Shown here: positions 37,065 to 50,159 of the stretch, one piece after another
Layout: every line of letters begins with the position of its first letter
Position numbering within the stretch: the first letter of the stretch is position 1
NCBI GenBank assembly: GCA_973895155.1
Contig: OZ316897.1
Coordinates: forward strand, 19,406,001 to 19,470,000
Length of the DNA stretch: 64,000 nt
Direction: 5' to 3'
DNA from: Marsupella aquatica
Taxonomy: Eukaryota > Marchantiophyta
The notes under the pieces: model-generated
Told to the model about the DNA's origin: nothing
The model's database searches: none
What the model saw: the letters and a program-made list of their open reading frames with translations, nothing else
Made by a program: the position numbers and the translations under genes

Positions 37065-38950
37065 AGTAGCTTTTGTGAGTAGCGCACCGATTAGGAGAGG
37101 TTCAAGCCAGAGTAGTGAGGTGGAGAACGTAGCACTTGTCCCCGGGAGACAGGAGTTGGGCAGACGGTAGGAGGCCGGGTTGTCCTTGCATGTGTTACGG
37201 GAAACACCAAGAGATATGGATTTGGCTTGAGGTTCCAATATTTTGAGTGTCACTTGTTGTTGCTTGTGTTGTTTGTTTTCCTCCCCTAGTGCATGTGGTC
37301 AGTTTCGTTGTGGAAACATTTGCCCTTGTCGCTAGTGTTCAAATCTTATTGTACACGTTTGTATGCTTGCCCATGAGAGGGGGGTGGTGACAGCACTCAC
37401 CCGGTGGGCATGAGTTGTAAATGGTAGGGCCAGTCCCTTGGACTTGATCAAAAACGGAGAGACCAGTCGGTAGACTTGATCAAAAAGTACACTTCTAGGA
37501 GCGAAATCAAACATACTCATCCTTAGGTGTGGAAATCCTCCAAATAGCGTCCCTTCACGACCCCGTAATACGATACCAATGGTTAAAGCAAAGAAAAGTA
37601 TGATTTGCACGTATTAATTGTTGGATAGGCAAGTGACACACATAGAAGATGTTACTGCACTGGACCGGGTACTATAATTCCCCTTACCTCCCTCCCACCT
37701 TCTGCACGTGTGTACTTTCAGTTTGTACTTTCAATGTAGCAACATGAACATTCTTCATGTCCCTTAAATACAAAGAATGCCTTGTAGCCACTTATATGCT
37801 TTATGATTTCCTATGTGCAGGCTGCATTTGGCAGGACAGATAACCTTATCTTAAAAGGATCTAAGGTTGACATCGAGTCGGCTTGACACAAGTGACAAGG
37901 AGTTTGGGCCTATAGAAGTGTGAGTGAACTATTTCAATGTCAACCAGAAATACATCATTCTCCACCTCAAAGAAGTGTTGTATGATATCAAATATGTGCT
38001 AAAAAAATTGGTAAGAATTAGATGATAAGATGTTTTCAAGTGCTTTGACTGGTTTAGAGAGGAAACTCATACCTCTATCAAATACACACAAGAAAATAGA
38101 ACAAAATTGAAACAACTAAGAAAACACAAGAAAAATGCTTTTGTCATAAAGTGTGATGTTGAGACTTTTCAAGCCAAACTTCAGCACTGAGATACCTCCA
38201 TCACCACTCCTTCAAAAAGGAAATCTTATGGCTCGGTTATGGGATGAGCCATAAGGCTATAACTTTGGATTACGGCCTGGGGTTGAGATGCCCTAATGGT
38301 AATGGCATAAAACCAATACTCATACGAAAAAGTTATGGACTATGAATTTTATAGTAAATAATGTTTAGTGTCCATAACACATAACTATATAGTAGGCAGG
38401 TAAGGTATATCCACTGGCAAGTAAGGTCAATCCACTAGGCAGTTAAGGTCCATATATCACCCGGATCATGATGGTGTGAAGTGGCTCATGACGTTGACTA
38501 CCATACACACTGCAGTTGGATGGGTAGGAACAATGTATAGGTACAGGCTTTGGTTTAGTGATCCATAGTAGCTTTAATTTCAATTGATGAGAAAATCACT
38601 CAAATCTCATACCATGTTAGTAGGAGTATATAATTTTGTCAAGCTAGCTTTAAGTCACCCAATGCACTTCAACAGGCCCAGGCTTTCACTATGCTTCGTA
38701 GGGTCGAGGTAGTCGATCTTAAGGCCGTTTTGCATGTACATCGGCCCTCAAGAATGCGGCCTTTCACAACCCTTAGAGCTTCTAGACAGATTCCCCTTTT
38801 TGACACTCCTACACAGTTTATTCTCAAGCTCTACCAGACTTTTCAGTTTATCACCTGGTAAAAATTTTAGTTTGTTGTTTGCTTCTTTGTTTTTGTGAGA
38901 TACTTCTTGACTTATTGGGCCTCCTTGGTCTTATTGGGGTCTTTCCCTTC
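37065..38950. other. Spacer, no gene recognised
   Basis: No supported frame. Repeated TCCACT(A/G)G(C)CA(A/G)GTAAGGT phrases at 38398-38450 form a very short tandem. The rest is unremarkable. Confidence 0.35.
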
Positions 38951-38953
38951 CCC

Positions 38954-39062
38954 CTTTATTGGGTTCTTTTGACTTCGGGTTCATGTGTCCTGCTAATGTT
39001 GCCAACCCCCTTTATTGGGTTCTTTTGACTTCGGGTTCATGTGTCCTGATAATGTTGCCAAA
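38954..39062. repeat. Tandem duplication, about 53 bp unit
   Basis: Two nearly identical adjacent copies of CCCCTTTATTGGGTTCTTTT followed by GACTTCGGGTTCATGTGTCC and TAATGTTGCCAA. Confidence 0.92.
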
Positions 39063-39744
39063 AATTATCTTGTCTTTTTGGCACTCTAATATATTAGTAA
39101 TATATATAGTCACCTTTGTCTTTATTATATATATTATTATATATTATATTATCACCCATTGTCGTTTTTGGCAGCTTGATATATATAGTCACCCGGCCCA
39201 AATCATTTGCATAGACTCACGCGCGCCAAGATTTGCGATGTCCGTGCAGCGTCGATGGATTAAAGGTACAGGTAGCTTCCTATGCTCCACATTAGCTTTA
39301 CCGCTTACTCCGCATCCGGCGCCTCGATTGGAAATCCCAAGATGACTGGGGCTCTTTTCATGAAAAGAGCCGCCAGCTTGCTCTGCTTTGCAGATCATTT
39401 TTCTAGTCACTGAATTGAGTTGAGGTCCCATGCCGTGCAATGCGAACTTTGCTGCGTCTATCGAGCTTCAAGTACTTTCCCATCTTCAAATTATAGTTGA
39501 ACTGGTCCGGATTCATCGGGTAGAATGGAAAGTAACGTGCATGCTTTTCAAAGGAGATTGAAGTTACGAACAAACTAGACGTGTACGATTAGATCACCAG
39601 AGTACCACACTATCTGCACTCTCTAGCCTTTCGAGTCGTCCTGCAGGGACCTCTTTTACACTTTCTCCATTTTACTTTGTCTGGTGTTTTGGTCAATTGG
39701 TCTTGTTTCCCTGTTTCAAATGGTCTCTAGTGTCGCTGATCAAT

Positions 39745-40290
39745 GCCAAAATACTCAATTTATGTGCACGACAAGCGCACTCGTGATTTAATCCTCTCTC
39801 CTTCCTGGTGTGGGATCCGTTGGGGCTCACCGTGGTCTGTAGGGCTCACCCTGGTCTGGGTTCCTACCGAAAAACTGTCACATTGGGATGGGGGAGTCTA
39901 ATTTGATTTCCTCCCCATTTCCGTTCAAGAAAAAAAAAACAAGCACACTCGTGAATTAAATTAATACTATAAAGTAGTGTAGCTATGGACACTTTATAGT
40001 TATGGATAGCTTTCCATAGCAGAAGTCTGGCAAGTCATGACACAATAAACGCGAAATAGCAGGAATCCCTCTATTTGTGTGCAAGACAAGCGCACTCGTG
40101 AATTAAACTGCTAATATAAACTACGTATGTTATGGAGAGCTTCGTTCTAAGTACCAGTCCCTCAATTTTCGTGCGAGACAAGTGCACTCTCGAATTAAAC
40201 GACTACTATAAACTACGTATAGCTATGGAAAGCTTCATTTTAAATAGCAGAAGTCTGGCGAGTCAACCTGAATGGCACTAATCGCGAAAT
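39745..40290. repeat. Degenerate tandem repeat, about 110-170 bp units
   Basis: Four diverged units share GACAAG(C/T)GCACTC(G/T)(T/C)GAATTAAA, a TATAAACTACGTAT block and ATGGA(A/G)AGCTT. Two of them also share AGCAGAAGTCTGGC(A/G)AGTCA. The block ends about 500 bp before the predicted start of the SDR gene. Confidence 0.75.
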
Positions 40291-40770
40291 GGAGGTTATG
40301 GTTTGATTCTTTTCATGATCTGATTGGATGGATTTGAAGATGATCGGTGAGAATTTTTAAGTGAAATAGAGGGGACTGCATGGTCCCACCGCTTCATAAT
40401 TTGGCTAGCCAGTGATCAAGTGGCCCCTTCTATGTTAGCTATGGAAGAGGAGTGGTTGAAAGAGGAGTGGTGTTGTAACAAAGTCAGACTCAGAAGTTGC
40501 TACGTCCGACTGAGTTCATTCTGTGCCTTGAAGCGATCGAGCAGTAGGAGCTGCACAGCGACTGTTGAAATATTAGGACGTACTGACATAGTGCATTCGG
40601 AAGAGGATATCCAAATCAATCAGTTCTAGACAGTAGAAAGTACGTTACTCATCCACTGAGTGATGCATCATCACCAGTTCATCATAGATAGCTGAGCAGC
40701 CAGGAACAGTTCTCATCGAGCTTCATCGCTCTGACTTGTGCGGGGACTTGTGTTCGTGTATATCGCCATC

Positions 40771-42886
40771 ATGTTTGGAATGGCCTCTAAATCTTGTCGG
40801 TGAGAACGTGCTTCGAGTTGACGTCATAGTTTTAATTGTTTGAATGCAAATCGCAGCCGAAACTTACGAAATTATACATCGCAGCACTTTCATGGAGTTA
40901 TCCATTGCATCGTAGTTGATTAATTTACATTTAGCACCGTACATCGTTTGTCACTGTGAAGCTTAATAGATCTATATGTAGAGTTTCTCTGGCGTTCCAA
41001 AATTGTTCCAATTGTAAGTATCTCGAATGTTCATCATGACAGGAAGCGCTTGCAGCAAATCTCTGAGAATATATGGAAACGAGCTGCAATCGTGGGCAAA
41101 GTTGACAACTACAGCAGCTTGGCTCCAGCCGAACAAAGGTATAGGACCTCCCTCCAAGGGATTTACCACCAGTGCAACGCTAATAAGCTAATGTTTCATG
41201 CAACAATTTTCCACGTCAGTCATCGTTTATATATGAAATTTTCATTGTCGCAGCCGTGCAAACGCTGCTAGCTGTCACTGTTGTGGTTATCTTCAAGGTT
41301 TTGGTTGTTTACAGCAAACAATGAGCACTTAGATGGATGATAAGTGTAGGTGTACGTACATCGATAGTGTGTCTTGGTTAGCGATGCGATAATCCGTTTG
41401 ACTTCGATTCAAATTGAACCTTGAACTTACAATTAAGAAGGCATGCATTGAGGGGATTGTGTTCTAACTTGTCTGTGGAAGCTGGAAAATGAACATCGAA
41501 AAGGCTTGCAGGACAAGTGGCAATTATCACCGGAGGTGCTAGTGGGATTGGAGCACGGACAGCCCGCCTATTCACGGAACATGGGGCGCGTGTGGTCATA
41601 GCAGACGTTCAAGCATCTCTCGCTGAGAAGTTGGTGAAAGAGCTAGGACCCCAGGCAGAGTTTATGCACTGCGATGTGAGGAAAGAGGAAGATATCATCA
41701 AAGTGTGGGACAAAGCTTACTCTATGGAGAAAAGATTGGACGTTGTGCTTAACAACGCGGGAATCTTGGGATCCTTAGGGCCCCTTTACGAGTTGCCAAT
41801 CGCGGAGTTCGATGCCACCATAGCCGTAAACCTACGAGGGATGGTGTTGGGTGTGAAGCACGCTGCACGCTTGATGATACCCGCGGGGCAGGGTAGCATT
41901 GTGTGCACTTCGAGTGTGGCGGGTCTGACCGGTGGTCTTTGTGCGTTCAGCTACTCTACAAGCAAGGGCGCTGTTATTGCGATGGTGAAGTGCGCCGCGG
42001 CAGAACTTAGACGCTTCGGAGTCAGAGTAAATGCCATCTCTCCGGATCTGATTGCCACTCCGATGGGTGTCGACTTAGTACAAGCAATGACAGGGGCTGG
42101 AACCAGAAAGTTCGACATCGGCAGCGCGGCGAAGATTGATGTTGACTCGACATCACCAGCTGAGGAAGACGCCTCGGCGAATATGACCGTGGAGATGCTC
42201 AACGACCTCCTAGACCAGCAGAGTTTGATTGTGGGTCACGCTTGCACTGACACGGACATCGCTAATGCTGTTCTATATCTGGCATCAGACACAGGGGGTT
42301 ATATTACCGGCCAAAACCTGGCCATCGATGGGGGCCGTGGAACGTTGAAACTCGTAGATCCGGAAAACAACGCCTGGGCTACCACGTACGTCCATAACAC
42401 ATCTAAATTCATTTTCTATTTCTCATTCCGTCTCACCTAAACTATTTGTGATCACGCCTTAAAGTGACTGTCAACACACCCGAACATATTCACTGAACTT
42501 AACGAGGTTTTCGTCGTTAACCACCACCAGCGCCACTTTGGAATAGTCGGTTTTGTAGAGAGTCGTACAACTATCGTTCCTGCTGATTAACGTTATGCAG
42601 ATCATTGTCTGGATGTAAAATTTTGATCTCAAGTAGCTGTTATGACGCTTAATTTGTACTAACAAGCATTCCAAGATCTAGCTGTTATTCTTGGTCACTT
42701 TTAGATCGACAGATTCTTACTCCCGTAGCTCAAGCGTGAAGGTCGAGTGAAGATTATGCTGGACCACTAATATGCCAGTTAACGGAATTATGCTCACTTT
42801 TGTGCTGTTCTATGAAATGGCTCTGCAGGTACCAGCCGATGTTCAATGTGGCCGGCCGACGAGGTTTAGAGGTTACCATCGAGTAA
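40771..42886 (+). CDS. Classical short-chain dehydrogenase/reductase (ABA2/SDR110C-like), three exons
   Basis: The exons are 40771-40799, 41504-42385 and 42829-42886, giving 969 nt (322 residues). The ATG lies in a 29-nt first exon. Its junction restores C-R-L-A-G-Q-V-A-I-I-T-G-G in frame, and the last exon ends R-R-G-L-E-V-T-I-E. The Rossmann motif TGGASGIG is at 19-26, Asp44 after the second strand predicts NAD(H) rather than NADP(H), and NNAG is at 93-96. The catalytic pair is Y160-x-x-x-K164, with Ser146/147 upstream. An extended, acidic substrate loop (about residues 205-250) and the GYITGQNLAIDGG end fit the plant family holding xanthoxin dehydrogenase and momilactone or secoisolariciresinol dehydrogenases. 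Substrate cannot be told. A second in-frame Met is at codon 4. The gene looks intact. Confidence 0.9.
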
Positions 42887-42889
42887 AGA

Positions 42890-45800
42890 TTATGCAGGAG
42901 TCTTTGCAGGTTGCAGACCCAAATAATCGGGACCATCCGGCTTATCTGCAGCCATTCATAATGACGGCAACTGTCCAGCTGGAATTGCTTAACATGCTTT
43001 CGGTCGATCTTAGCTTAGTATCCAGAACTATCATCCGGTACAGATGTGCTTTTACAAAGTACTCGCAACGAGCAGTCAAGTGACCTTCATCGTTACAACT
43101 CTAATCTTTGGCCACGAAATTGTCGAAGTCTAGTTGAAATTAGGTCTACCAAGCTCGATCCAACGTTTAGTAGCAGGATTTTGTGCAAGGAATCCAAGTA
43201 TTATGCACTCCGTACCTTTGAACCTCAGTTGTCAACAGGTTGTCAAGCTTAATCCGTAATTGCTCGACAGATTCATGTGGTCTGAAGGTACGTGCCCTTT
43301 AATTAAGCATCTAAAAGCTCGATGCAACTCTAGATTGGCCAGTCCATGGAGAAGGGAATAGAGTATAAATATATCTGATAGTTTATTGCCATGGCCGGCC
43401 ATCATCGTGGACATAAGTTCTTTTTCGTGTAAATTAAGCGACTGACATGCAAGCATACTTTGATTTACAATCGACTGGAAATATCGTTTCTTGAGCGAGT
43501 TAGCAGTCATGAAGACGTAAGTGGAATTAACTTGTTGGTAGATGTGTTGATTTTCCACAGACGAGGTCCAACGAGGCCAATTTCCATATGAATTTTGGCC
43601 CTCAAAATTGCCTCAGACATGGCTAGCAGCTACTACTATTGACCGATTAACACCCTTAACCTTCATCCGGAATGTAAGCGAGTGTTCATTTGTGCTTCAT
43701 AACATGAGCTCGCTGTGTCTTAGGTTTGAAGCACATAACTACAACTTACAATAAACTGTCAATTTAGATCGAACTTACAATAAACTGTCAATTTAGATCT
43801 ATTCCTCTAAAGATAGAATTGGATTTTAAAAAGGACTCCATGTCCACGATCTACGCGTCACGGAGTAATCGAGATGTGGTAGATCCTGACCTGAAGCCCA
43901 ATCAACCGAAGACAAATCTTACAACTCGTCGTCACCATTGGTGTGATTTCGCAGTGTGTTGAAGTGCTCTGGACAAGAAATTTCGACGGATGGATCTGAT
44001 CTCCAACACTGAAGGTGCAATTTCAGTTAGCAACGAAACTAGCCAGTCCCAAGTTTCCGCATTCGAATCTTGATTTGGTTTGCATCATCACAGAGGACAC
44101 AAATCAGTCTATATACATAATGCAGCCGACTCTCTACTGAACCGGGGGGACGATTTATTTAGCTATGGCGAACCCATCATCCATCCCATAATCTCAGTCC
44201 CTTCTCCCTACAACGTCCCGGGCAGAGAATGCGTACATTCACACACATATCAAGCCATTCCCACAGCATCGCTAATTATAGCAACTGCTGCAAGATGGGT
44301 CTAAACTGCTGTTTGAGACTAGATAGGTGTAAACTTGATCTCCAACTTCGGCTCTGTTCTGTTGCTCAAAAGTTGGAACCTCTTCCGAGATGGTGTCCCG
44401 AGAAAGGCCACAACAATCTTCTGATGGTTATCTTCTTTGCCTGTCATTTGCTGTTGATTTTGAAATTCCCCATTTTTATCGGTAGGTTTGATTTCTTCTC
44501 TCCGGATGCCCTTGTCCGGGAAATTTTCTTCGTACCTTGTTTAGAATTACAGAAGCAGTACTAGCATCGAGATAAATTTGTTCTATCTGTTCTGACCTGT
44601 CCAAAATCTTTGAAGATTACCATTCACAGCAAATGCAGAGTATGTAAAATTAATGGCTTCAAACGTCTTGCTTGAATGGTTAAAGTGGAATCATGTATTC
44701 TTAAGTTTCTTAAGTACATAACCATAGCTCATGAACGCCTTCGACTGTGACAGCTTCCCGTGCACTTTCTGTATGCTGGTGCGTACCTGTATTGGAACAG
44801 AATTTCTCGGTTTTGCTCGAGACCACTACTCTTAAATGTAGTCATTGCCTTCCGGATGTTACCATCGCTTACGCAACACTTCGAATTTCCTTACTGATGG
44901 AACACTCAAATTTCCATGATTGAGTTATCTTCCTGACTGATGAGTGACCCTAACCGAGTGACACAACATGCTATCCTACTGCACAGTATAATTACTTATG
45001 TGATGAACTTTGCACTGAAGTTGACAGCATCTGCCGTACAGCAACTTTGCAAATAACCTGCTATGAATCTCTAAGTTTGTGCCTAGAATCTCACCTTGAT
45101 GAAAAAGAAACAAATTGCAATTTCTACTACATCGAAAGGATGTGCGAAGAAGTTGGCCGGAATGAGTAACAGACTTATTTTGGGTTTGCGGTAAGTCAAG
45201 AAGCGTAACGTACCAGTAGTCTAAGCAACTGATCCTGGAATCAAATCTTTCATGGAATGCCGTTCAGGTTGATTAGGGTTACCAGAAGCATGAGCCCCAG
45301 CAGAAGAGCAAGGAGCTCTAGATATTTACCAGAATATTTTTCCTCTCAGCTGGAGCTTTTCGAAGCTTCAAGACTTTCACCACGTCCATGTTCACTGCTT
45401 GTTTAAGTCAGTGTTTTGCATGTCCGTCCACCTTTTTTTGGAAGTAATTCAGCAGCACACATTTAAAGGTTTCAAGGACTTCTCTCACTTCTCTTCCCAA
45501 AATTCTGTGTCAGATACGTCATCCACTCTCCCAGCTTTACGGACATTTCCAGCGATCACTTGAGACTTGCGAGTGATCCTAACGTGAAAGTTCAGGTAAG
45601 TACCCGGCAGAGTAGAAGTTTCTTTCTTTCCCCTGAATGCCCCGCAAGTTGACATGAAGTCTCCCCGGGGAACATACTTGGCAAGTTGGGGAATGATATG
45701 TTGCCTTGCATAGAGGTCGTCATCTGCTTCATTCTCAAAGAATAGGCTGAAGTGCTTTGCTGGTTAGGGACACGAGAACTTCATTCTATTTCATAGTCTC

Positions 45801-46495
45801 CTTACTCCACCTGATAGAATTTTTCATCTCTTTGTTGAGACGAGAGCTTTTGGATTGCTATCAATTCTATTCTTAGTGAACGCGTCTCGGGGCACAAAAA
45901 GCCTTTCTTTCCTTCACCTTTTAATGAAAGCATTTCCCATCCATAGTAGATTAATTAAATCCAGATTGCCATCAAATAGACGACTACATGAGTTATGACT
46001 ACCGACGGTGCAGCCTTTCAGTCCATTGTGTCCCCACCGCTCCTATGCGTTTTCAATCACATCGTGTAAAGAAATCTGACGACCCTACCAGAGAGACCTT
46101 TGTCCAGAGCAGGACGGAGAGCTTTTTTAATCACAAACACAACCATCCGATTGAACCACTCGGAGACACCGATACAAAATCGCTTTATTGCAAACTTAAG
46201 GCGGCAAGCAGCACAGTTGGACGCTATATTCAGAGGCCAGATTGACTGAGTGCCAGTCATAAATTTACAAGCTGTTCTTTGCCATAGAACTACAATACCA
46301 CTTTCAATCCAGTTTGAACGTCTCAATCAATTGAATGATTGAAACGTCTGTTTCAACTAGCTTTCTGTCTTCTGTATTGCTGACATCAGAAGCCATAATT
46401 ATTTGGTCATTGTCACTTTTTCCGATTACCTAGGAGGGAACTGGTCATGGAAGTACATCGATTCTCGGATGCAACTAATCGAAAGATGTTAAGGT
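42890..46495. other. Spacer between SDR and methyltransferase genes
   Basis: The two genes converge here, so their 3' UTRs lie at the edges. No supported frame inside. A 32-bp tandem duplication around ACTTACAATAAACTGTCAAT occurs at 43745-43800. Frames at 44080-44564 plus and 45988-46245 plus are unremarkable. Confidence 0.4.
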
Positions 46496-46502
46496 TTCAG
46501 CC

Positions 46503-49500
46503 TCAGTTCGCCTTTGTAGCTATGAAAAGACCCCACTTTTGCTCTCCACGACCGCATCTTTTCAACTTGGCTTCCCAGCCATCAACAATGTAGTTGTAGT
46601 CATACTGCACAATCCCCAAAAAAGCGGTGAGATGAACACTTTTGTACAATTGTCAAATCGATCCATTGCTCTGTTTTCCATCCAACGCACACTTCACATG
46701 GCTGGTGCAGTCACGGTGAAGGGGGAAATCTGTCTAGAGATCCTGTTAGCAGTAACAGAAGTAAATTAATGAATTTAACCGAAAACGTGCTGAGGTACCA
46801 AGACCAGGACAATAAGATTAAGAAAGCTGTACCTCTGAGAAGTCGGCAATAAACTGATCCCTGTTTATGCGAGTCACTTCGAGTTCTGCCTTCAAAATTT
46901 CGACAAACTGAGCAATGACAACAACGACATAGCTCTCAGAACAAACAAGTAGAAAGAAGAGAGCTTGTTCCAATTGTACCGGCCATTCGGTGCGCAAAGC
47001 CATTATGTTTTGAAGCAGAGCCTATTGACACTACAGGCTTCTGAACTAAGTGATCCAACGTCCTGAATCCACAAGCCAGATTAACACAGATCGATATCAC
47101 ATGCTCATCGTTTACAAACCTGATCAGTCCGATCTTCGGCAACGACGTCTACGAAGCCAGCTTCGCTTAGCATCTACACAGTGCCACGTATGACTTGCAT
47201 CAGACTAATCTAGATTCTCGCCAAGAGGAATATAGACTGTACAAGATCTCGTTACATTCCGACCTTTGCAGAAGCCAAATATACTGGCAGATATATACTG
47301 GCAAATATATTTACTGGAATGAGCTCCTTATTTGTACCTGGCCGTAGGCTTGCACACTGTGTAGATCATATCCACGCTGCTTGATATATGACTCGAAATC
47401 ATCAGAAGATTCCTCTCCTGATTTGCAGTAATCGCTGATGAGAACTCGCCCGCCGGGTCTCAGCCAATCGAAGAACTCCTTGAACAAAGCGGGCTTATCC
47501 TGCAAGCAAGCAGACGTGCAACGCATAAGCGAGAGATCAGCTAGATAATACTCACAATCGTAACGAAGGCCAATACACCTATCCATGCTCTACTTTAAAA
47601 ACCACGGAAGTGTAGTAACACAATGAGTATTTTGAGAAGACCTTCCTTGAGAAAAATTGCGTTATAGGAGGTAAACTTTTTAGGAGGAAGGGGGAAGGAC
47701 ATGCACCTGGATGTGGAGAATTGTGTCTCTGCTGTAAACAACGTCAAAAGATTCTTTTGGAAACACCCTCTTCGTACAATCCGCAACTTCAAATTGGCAT
47801 GCACATTTGAGTCCAATTGCTCTTTCCAAAGCAATCGAGATCATGTTTACAGACAGATCGATGCCAACAACCTCTACATCGTACTTCTCTGCCATGTAAA
47901 AGTCCCCACCGCCAATTCCACATCCGACGTCCAACACTTTGCTCCCTGCCTTCAGATCAAGCCTTTTGACGAACTCCTCGGTAGTTTCTGCGAAGGCACA
48001 ACGTCTGCTTTCAGTAGAAAGAAAAAAGAAGCTGCTATATCCTTGCTCAAAAGAACATCGAAAATATGTCACGGCATTCGCAGTGACAAGAACGATTCTG
48101 CTAAGCTTTCAAAGGGAAAGACTCACGCACTTAATCCTCCAGTGCTTACGAAGCCTGGGCCGAAGATGCGTTCATAGCGCAGGATGCCGGTGCTCGTGTA
48201 TTGTACCGAGTCTAAAAATTGTTGGAAGCTCTTTTCCTCAGGACCGGCGCACGGAATCTTCTCCCACAACCAGCAGATCTGCATTAAGGGGACATATTTT
48301 CATCATGGCGGACGACATTCAATCTAATCACAGAAGCTCAACTCCAAACCCGGCCCACCATTTCACAGAAAACTCAACTTCGGACAATATTAAATGACAG
48401 TCATTCCAAGATCCCGATACCTCAAATCATATTGATTCCGGTTCGGAGTCTCGGAATGCCTTCGCCAGTTTCCAGCTTAAGACACGGGTATGCAGTGGAT
48501 GCTAACGAAGCACAGCTACTCTATGGGCGGCAGCAAGTCAAGAGCTGTTCTTGAGCACTCTAAAGATTACCTGGTTTTGATTCTTTTTGTTGCGAACATA
48601 GGCGCCAACACATTTAGAGTTAACAAGACTGAATTTGGAGTAAGTTCCGTCACTTTCTTCAGCAATGCACTCTTCAACAATCTGCTCATCACAACAAACA
48701 TGCACGGATACTCTTGAGCAATGAATCGAACCAATTGCGAGTTTGTAACAGACGCATGATCAATCAGAGCATTGGCCAACGTTGATTCATGAGCCGTTTA
48801 ACAATCATCTTCTTAAAATGTCAACAACCGAAACCTCAACAGGGACCGAACTTGCGCGGACGATTGGCCTGTCATCTGTCCTGCCTGTAAAAGCTGTATA
48901 ATGGATTCTTTATTGATCAATACAGGATTTTATTCAAGGGAAAAGAAAAGGGAAACCTCAATGAAAGACGAACAGTATAACTCATAGATTTCGGGTTAAC
49001 CGCACCGAATGATAGAAGCTGGTTGTACGATAGTGAGTTGGATTGTCTTTGCGCTTCAGGTCTCCAGACTGATGGAAGCAAGACTCCCGGAAGAAGAAAT
49101 GGCCTCCAGGTTTGATCCATTTCATCACTCTGGCGACGAGACCTTTCGCCTGCATGGCAAAATCCGTAAGCTCACAATCTACAGGAAAGCCGCAAAATCC
49201 GAAAAAAAAAGTTCTGTAAACAGATGGGGGACTGGCAAAGCTTGTGCATCAGAATTGACTTATCAACCTCTGGAGTTATAGCCTAAGCATTGAATGCTCG
49301 TGAGCTGGTGACTAACCTCATCATCAGATAAATACATGAGAAGCCAATTTGAGAACACGAGATCAGCGGAATCCGACTTTATTTTCTTGTCGAGCTCGGG
49401 TGAAGTGACATCCGCACAAAGAAAATCGACATTGCCGTAATGTCCGTTCACCTCCTTGTTCTGCGGTAATGCCGATAGGTAAGGATCATCTCCACCGTCC

Positions 49501-50157
49501 TCACACACTGGTTACTGGATAAAACTAGAAAGTCGTTCGTGGGAAAGCTTTCGGAGCCAAGCATGCATTCATCAATCAAACTTTCTCTGTGAATGATGAT
49601 ATGAACGTACCTTCAGAATAGAGTTCTCCATGAAGTCCATGGCAATGACATGGCTGGCTTTCTGCGCAAGCTCCCCTGTGAAACGACCGATCCCAGCTCC
49701 AAGCTCAATGACAGTCTTTCCGGCAATGGGAGGAATTGAAGAGAGTATCTGCAAAAACAGCACCAGCCATCAGTAGAGTTCGTCATCGAAGATCATTGCA
49801 AAGAGGAAGACAGAGCCAAGTGGACATGCAAGGAACCAATGAGCTGGCAATTGGCATAGCGGGCAAATCAGTAATACAATAATAGGAATTCAGAATCATA
49901 CACACCTCTGGCCTTTCTTCTTTGTCGAGTTTCTCAGCCTGACTATCAAGCATCATGGCCTCCAGACTTAATTCCACTGTATGTTCTTTCCAGTACTTCT
50001 CTTGAATCTGCCTCTCGTCTGTGGATATGACCTCCACGACTCCATCTGTCCACACAAGATTAAAAACAAAGTTAGGCAGCGATTTGGTGGAGAACAATTT
50101 AGAAACAAACACAGAAAATTGACCTATAGACGATACGATCGGTCCTTCCGGCTTCAT
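46503..50157 (-). CDS. Phosphoethanolamine N-methyltransferase (PEAMT), twelve exons
   Basis: The minus-strand exons are 50157-50124, 50045-49906, 49748-49611, 49460-49317, 49149-49006, 48681-48571, 48278-48131, 47987-47707, 47499-47338, 47173-47120, 46907-46833 and 46604-46503. They give 1533 nt (510 residues). The enzyme adds three methyl groups from S-adenosylmethionine to phosphoethanolamine, making phosphocholine for phosphatidylcholine; it is cytosolic. Two tandem methyltransferase domains are present as in the plant family. The first has ELGAGIG at 73-79 and [10 protein letters not shown]. The second has [17 protein letters not shown] from 306, GIDLSVNM and [15 protein letters not shown]. 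The linker has [19 protein letters not shown], and the C-terminus has IVDGWEAKL and EQKWGLF. Length is slightly above the usual 490-500. The exon 5/6 junction is the least certain, because no strong homology marks it. The gene appears intact. Confidence 0.95.
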
Positions 50158-50159
50158 TG

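Noticed and set aside
41517-42440. SDR as a single-exon gene of 307 codons
   Set aside because: It would start at a non-ATG codon inside the Rossmann strand and end in intron sequence. The three-exon model fits both ends of the family better.
48681-48779. Longer PEAMT exon 6 starting upstream of 48681
   Set aside because: The upstream frame contains a stop or shifts phase with the exon 5 donor. The CAG acceptor at 48682 gives the family's linker length.
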